Source: Erwinia billingiae Eb661 (GTDB lineage: Bacteria > Pseudomonadota > Gammaproteobacteria > Enterobacterales > Enterobacteriaceae). From it: a stretch of 64,000 bases of DNA. Of this stretch, positions 59,913 through 64,000 are shown one piece after another. The stretch's first letter is position 1; every line of letters begins with the position of its first letter. Under the pieces are notes generated by a model. It saw only the letters and a list, made by a program, of their open reading frames with translations, ran no database searches and was not told where the DNA came from. The position numbers and the translations under genes are program-made. The stretch covers positions 1,860,001 through 1,924,000 of the forward strand of contig NC_014306.1 of NCBI RefSeq assembly GCF_000196615.1. Reading direction: 5' to 3'.

Positions 59913-61580
59913 TTACTGCGTTTTCGTTATATCACTCACGTTATTACAGGTGCTGTTTTTCGGGCAGTAGAGGTCCATCAGCTTCAGCGTCACGCCGTTG
60001 GTCCAGCCGAAACCATCCTGCAACGGATATTCACCGCCGCCACCGCCACCGAGCCCTTTACCTTCCACCACATATTTTTCGACCAGCTTGTGTTCCTTGT
60101 CATAGGTGGCCTGCACGTTCTGCAGGAAGCGCATGCCGACATCCTTCGCCAGCGCCTGCTTACCATAATTATTCAGTCCCTGAACCGCCGCCCATTGCAG
60201 CGGTGCCCAGCCGTTTGGCGCATCCCACTGCTGACCGTTGTTGACGTTGGTCGTTGCCAGTCCACCTTCTTTCAGCAGCTGGGACTTCACCGCGTCAGCA
60301 GTGCGGGTGGCGTGCTCTTCCGTTGCCGCCTGCAGATACAGTGGGAACAGGGTGGCCGCCGTCAGCTGAGGACGGATGGTGGCTTTCTGCCAGTCATAAT
60401 CGGCATAGAAGCCCTGCTTATTGTCCCAAAGGTAGCGGTTGATCGCCGCCTGACGTTTCTTCGCCAGCGCGTCAAATTTCTTCACCGCATCGTCGTTTTT
60501 CGTCACTTTATTGGCGCGCGCCAGCGTTTGCTCCAGATGGAACATCAGCGCATTCAGATCGACCGGAACAATCCGCGTGGTATGGATGGTGGAGAGATCG
60601 CCCGGCTTATCAAACCAGCGCGAGCTGAAGTCCCAACCGGAGGCGGCGCCGGCACGCAGATCGCGGTACAGCTCAGCTTTATTGCGGTTGTTGGCCTTCT
60701 GCGCGGTGGCGATGTCATCCATATAGGATTCGGTACGCGGTACGTCGCGGGCGTCCCAGTAGCGGTTCAGCAGCGTGCCATCCTTCAGCTTCACCACCCG
60801 TTTGCTGGCCTGGCCCGGCTTAACGCTGTCGGCGTCCGCCATCCAGTAGTTGTACTCTTTCTGCAGCTCAGGCAGGTATTTGCTGTAAGCGCTGTCGCCC
60901 TGATGCTGAGCCAGCAAATCGACCATCATGCTGAAGAACGGCGGCTGCGAGCGGCTGAGGTAATAGCTGCGGTTACCGTTAGGAATATGGCCGTAGGTAT
61001 CCAGCTCGTGGGCAAAGTTTTCCACCATATCCTGCACGCGATCCCAGTGGCCGCTCTCGGCGAGGCCGAGCATGGTGAAGTAGCTGTCCCAGTAATAGAC
61101 CTCGCGGAAGCGGCCGCCAGGCACCACGTACGGTTTCGGCAAGGGCAGCAACGAATCCCACTGGCTGGCCTGCTGCGTCGAGCGGGTCAGCACCGGCCAG
61201 AGGCCATTAATGTGTTCGCGCAGGCTCTGTCCGGACGGCGGAACATACTTTTCACCGGCAGCCGGCAGGGTAAAGTTAGCCTCAACAAAATGGCGTAAAT
61301 CAAAGTTGCTCTGTTTCTTCTGCATCTGCCAGTCGGCCAGAATCGACGTTGGATTGCTTTTAGGCACGGCATCGGCAAAGGTTTTTTGATCCGGGTAGAG
61401 TTTCGCCGCCTGAACCGCATGGAACAACGGCCCCAGCCGGATATCGGGTGGCTGAGGTGCACTACTCAGCAGATGTTGCCCGGCATCATTCTCTGCCGCA
61501 TAGCCCGTTTGTGTCAGCGCTGCGACCATTAACGGCAGCACCAGAACCGCTTTCCATTGACGCTTCTCAACTCTCTGCAT
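59913..61580 (-). CDS. treA: Periplasmic trehalase
   Basis: TreA splits trehalose to glucose in the periplasm. The 555-residue GH37 enzyme has a signal peptide ending GYAAEN (about residue 28) and the two trehalase signatures [15 protein letters not shown] and [13 protein letters not shown], plus the Gly-rich [15 protein letters not shown] with a catalytic-region residue. E. coli TreA is similar in length. Freed glucose would feed PtsG encoded in the same window. Confidence 0.95.
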   Translation of the reverse strand: MQRVEKRQWKAVLVLPLMVAALTQTGYAAENDAGQHLLSSAPQPPDIRLGPLFHAVQAAKLYPDQKTFADAVPKSNPTSILADWQMQKKQSNFDLRHFVEANFTLPAAGEKYVPPSGQSLREHINGLWPVLTRSTQQASQWDSLLPLPKPYVVPGGRFREVYYWDSYFTMLGLAESGHWDRVQDMVENFAHELDTYGHIPNGNRSYYLSRSQPPFFSMMVDLLAQHQGDSAYSKYLPELQKEYNYWMADADSVKPGQASKRVVKLKDGTLLNRYWDARDVPRTESYMDDIATAQKANNRNKAELYRDLRAGAASGWDFSSRWFDKPGDLSTIHTTRIVPVDLNALMFHLEQTLARANKVTKNDDAVKKFDALAKKRQAAINRYLWDNKQGFYADYDWQKATIRPQLTAATLFPLYLQAATEEHATRTADAVKSQLLKEGGLATTNVNNGQQWDAPNGWAPLQWAAVQGLNNYGKQALAKDVGMRFLQNVQATYDKEHKLVEKYVVEGKGLGGGGGGEYPLQDGFGWTNGVTLKLMDLYCPKNSTCNNVSDITKTQ

Positions 61581-61990
61581 AGGTAGTTCTCCATGTCCAG
61601 ACGATGGCTGTCTGTAAGTTATTGACCCTGAAACAAACTTTAGACGACTTTCTTTGGTCCTACATCGGCTATGCCGCGAAATGTGAACTGGTCAGGGTTT
61701 TGCACTGACCGAATCCATCGCTTAAACGGCGGCACGCTGCACCAGCAAATGATCTCCCCTGCACCGTTGTGGTGATAATTTGAGCGCTGAATTTCTGCTC
61801 ACTCTGCCCTTATCGCAGGCAAACCCTTGTGCTGCTGTTAATTAATTAGTTATTTAAAAAATGGCATAAGGCTTGCAAAACTGATGCTGAGAACATCAGC
61901 CGGAAGTCGGGGCAACGTTCTGATTCACTTATTGCTTTTTTTATCATCAGGGCCTTCAGGCGACTCGCCTAACTATCCGGAGTTAAAAGC
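61581..61990. other. Divergent region between treA and the solute-binding protein gene
   Basis: No gene is seen in these 410 bases. Two small inverted repeats are present: GGTCAG/CTGACC at 61690-61710 and CTGATG/CATCAG at 61881-61899. An AT-rich stretch (61838-61862) may hold a promoter for the rightward genes. Confidence 0.55.
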
Positions 61991-62881
61991 ATGAGAATAA
62001 AAACACTGTTGTTAAGCGCCGTGACCGCCTGCTCCCTTGGCGCTTTTTCTTTGTATGCGCAGGCGGCCGACACGCCGCTGGCGATGGATGCTGCACTGCA
62101 TGCGCAGCTGCCCGACAAGATCCGCAGCAGTAAAACCCTCAATCTGGTTACCGACGCGCACTATCCTCCCTGCGAATCCTTCGCGGAAGACAATAAAACC
62201 ATGGTCGGATTTGAACCTGACCTGTGGAACGCGCTGGGTGAGGTGTTGGGCGTGACGGTGAAGCCGGTCTCAATCGACTTTGCCGGCCTGATCCCCGGCG
62301 TGAAAAGTGGCCGGTTTGATGTGGCGATGGAGTGTATTTCCGACAGTCTGGAGCGTGAAAAACAGGTGACTTTTGTTAACTACGCCTATGCCACCAGCGA
62401 GGTCTACACCCTGGCAACTGAGACAGCCATTAAATCGGATCCTCTGACGCTCTGTGGCCTCAAAGTCGGCTTGCAGACCGGTACTGATTTCGAACATGCC
62501 ATTAACGAAATTTACTCCCCGAACTGCAGCAAAAATGGCAAGCCTGACATTCAAAAAGTGACGCTGGCGTCGGCGGATGCGGTGCTGCTGGCACTCTATT
62601 CTGGCCGGGTCGATTTCGTCCTGAATGATGCGGCGTCCGTCGATGACATTAAGAAGAAGGCACCGAAGCCGATCCGCACGGTTTCCATGCCGCTGATGCC
62701 GAAATACTACCTGGGCATTGTTGTCGCGCATGAAAACAAACAGCTGGCTGACGTGCTTCTGAAGGCAATGAACGTGCTGATTGCCAATGGCACCTACAAC
62801 AAGGTGATGGACAAATGGGATCTCGGTCCGATGAAACTGGAAAAACCGGGGATTAACCTCACCAGCACGACGCCGCTGTAA
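61991..62881 (+). CDS. Periplasmic solute-binding protein, SBP family 3
   Basis: The 296-residue protein has a signal peptide (cleavage near AQA-AD, about residue 25) and the SBP_bac_3 pattern: LNLVTDAHYPPCESF, VGFEPDLWNALGEVLG, GLIPGVKSGRFDVAMECI, and VGLQTGTDFEHAI. These normally bind amino acids or opine-like ligands for ABC importers. No permease or ATPase gene follows; instead an FAD oxidoreductase overlaps by one base. The ligand may be a substrate of that enzyme; this is inference. Confidence 0.85.
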   Translation: MRIKTLLLSAVTACSLGAFSLYAQAADTPLAMDAALHAQLPDKIRSSKTLNLVTDAHYPPCESFAEDNKTMVGFEPDLWNALGEVLGVTVKPVSIDFAGLIPGVKSGRFDVAMECISDSLEREKQVTFVNYAYATSEVYTLATETAIKSDPLTLCGLKVGLQTGTDFEHAINEIYSPNCSKNGKPDIQKVTLASADAVLLALYSGRVDFVLNDAASVDDIKKKAPKPIRTVSMPLMPKYYLGIVVAHENKQLADVLLKAMNVLIANGTYNKVMDKWDLGPMKLEKPGINLTSTTPL

Positions 62882-64000
62882 TGTCGGTCAATTACGCTGA
62901 CGAAACCCGGCACTGTGATGTGCTGGTGGTCGGGTCAGGAGGGGCAGCACTGAGTGCTGCCCTGCGGGCCGCTTCAGCCGGACTGTCGGTGATCGTGGCC
63001 GAAAAATCGGCCTGGCTGGGCGGCACCACCGCCATGTCGGGCGGAGCCACCTGGGTACCGGCGAATCATCATGCCAAAGCCGCCGGACTGGCTGACTCGC
63101 CCGAAGAAGCACTGCGTTATCTCACCGCCAGCGCGCCGGAAGGCTGGGCAGCAACGGAATCCGAACTCTGGCAGGCGTTTGCCGAAAGCGCAGGGGAGAT
63201 GCTGCAGTTTATTGAGCGTCAGACGCCGTTACGATTTGCCCTGACCCCGGAGGCCGACCCGCTGCATCACCTGCCGGGTGCGAAAGCGCAGGGACGGATG
63301 GTCGCGCCTCTGCCGTTACGTGCCTCAACGCTGCGGGGCCGACGATGGGCGATTCGGCCTTCGCCACTGCCGCAGCTGTTTACCTACCACGAAACCATCG
63401 GGCTCGATATCTGGCATCACCCGCTGCGCGAAAGCCTGCGGATGGCGCCAAAACTGGCCTGGCGGGCGTTAACCCGTACGCGAACCAAGGGCGCAGCATT
63501 GATCGGCGGCCTGCTCGAAGGCTGTCGGCGTCTGGGCTGCCAGGTGGAAACGCAGGCCCGGGTGGAAACGCTGGTGACCAGCGACGCGGGTCGCGTGACC
63601 GGCGCGTTGATCAATCAGGAAGGCAGATTATTGCAGATCCTCACCACGCGCGGTGTGGTGCTGGCCTGCGGCGGTTTTGAGTGGGACGCGCAACGCCGGA
63701 ACCTGCACTTCCCAGGCAATACCGATTTTATCGCCAGCCCGCGCAGTAACAGCGGTGATGGTCATCGCATGGCGGAAGCGATTGGCGCGCAGCTGGCACA
63801 TATGGATCAGGCGACGATCGGCGGCGGCATCCCCAGCCGCTATCTGGGGGAGTCGTATGGCCTGTCGGTGTTTTTTCAATACGAGCCGGATGCCATCCTG
63901 GTCAATAAGCGGGGCCAGCGTTTCGTCAATGAATTCACCTTTAACCTGGGAGAAGCGCTGGATGCCCGCCAGCCGGATGGCAGCCCGGAGCAGCTGCCGG
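62881..64000 (+). CDS. FAD-dependent oxidoreductase, 5' part (FAD_binding_2, flavoprotein dehydrogenase type)
   Basis: The first 373 residues of a flavoprotein lie here; the gene runs off the right edge with no stop. The N-terminal FAD motif is VLVVGSGGAALSAALRA, followed by GGTTAMSGGATWVPANHH, and later GVVLACGGFEWD and SNSGDGHRMAEAIGAQ. This is the pattern of fumarate reductase-like and 3-ketosteroid dehydrogenase-like flavoproteins. The ATG overlaps the stop of the binding-protein gene (TAATG), so they are coupled. Confidence 0.85.
   Translation, partial: MSVNYADETRHCDVLVVGSGGAALSAALRAASAGLSVIVAEKSAWLGGTTAMSGGATWVPANHHAKAAGLADSPEEALRYLTASAPEGWAATESELWQAFAESAGEMLQFIERQTPLRFALTPEADPLHHLPGAKAQGRMVAPLPLRASTLRGRRWAIRPSPLPQLFTYHETIGLDIWHHPLRESLRMAPKLAWRALTRTRTKGAALIGGLLEGCRRLGCQVETQARVETLVTSDAGRVTGALINQEGRLLQILTTRGVVLACGGFEWDAQRRNLHFPGNTDFIASPRSNSGDGHRMAEAIGAQLAHMDQATIGGGIPSRYLGESYGLSVFFQYEPDAILVNKRGQRFVNEFTFNLGEALDARQPDGSPEQLP

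Noticed and set aside
59883..61298. Long open frame (471 codons) on the plus strand
   Set aside because: It lies wholly opposite treA, which has clear trehalase motifs. The composition is typical of an antisense shadow in GC-rich DNA.

Overview
The window is chromosomal DNA of a gammaproteobacterium, most likely a member of the Erwiniaceae (Erwinia or Pantoea type). Gene order from the left edge to about 25.4 kb, and again from about 31.6 to 43 kb, matches Escherichia coli almost gene for gene. Several E. coli genes are missing between mfd and lolC. The window also carries a ferrioxamine-type receptor and a tailspike-like protein related to exopolysaccharide enzymes of Erwinia and Pantoea. 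No rRNA, tRNA or CRISPR array was seen.

Region 1 (1-25.4 kb) is core metabolism: fatty acid synthesis (end of fabH, fabD, fabG, acpP, fabF), pabC, mltG, tmk, holB, a TatD-type hydrolase, ptsG with a conserved regulatory leader, then hinT-ycfL-lpoB-thiK-nagZ-ycfP, ndh, ycfJ, mfd (reverse), the lolCDE lipoprotein exporter, nagK and cobB.

Region 2 (25.4-31.6 kb) is accessory. A gene-free stretch of about 700 bases holds three related palindromic elements, two of them inside a 172-bp tandem duplication. Next come a PTS permease (EIIBC), a mannonate dehydratase/RspA-like enzyme and a GntR/HutC-type regulator, which probably form one sugar catabolic unit. A BenE-type transporter and a cupin-fused XRE regulator follow, facing each other across a 19-bp perfect inverted repeat.

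Region 3 (31.6-43 kb) is core again: pepT, an AT-rich orphan lipoprotein gene, then on the reverse strand rluE-nudJ-mnmA-hflD-purB-phoP-phoQ-roxA, and icd pointing the other way.

Region 4 (43-51.5 kb) is a variable zone with a GNAT/P-loop kinase pair, a serine hydrolase and a phage-derived island. The island has two holin-like genes, a 45-residue protein, a LexA/CI-like self-cleaving repressor, a T4-type lysozyme, another small membrane protein and a 583-residue tailspike-like protein. It has no capsid, tail-tube, integrase or replication gene. Two copies of a 15-bp palindrome (ATGCG-N5-CGCAT) flank the repressor gene and overlap promoter-like hexamers. A DinI/MsgA-like gene with a LexA box lies just beyond. 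This is the most interesting part of the window.

Region 5 (51.5-64 kb) carries envelope and surface genes: small lipoprotein and periplasmic proteins, a metallo-beta-lactamase-fold protein, ldcA, emtA, ycgR with a flagellar sigma-28 promoter, a YmgE/GlsB-type membrane protein, a Fur-box-linked TonB receptor, an MFS transporter, periplasmic trehalase, and a solute-binding protein overlapping an FAD-dependent oxidoreductase that runs off the right edge.
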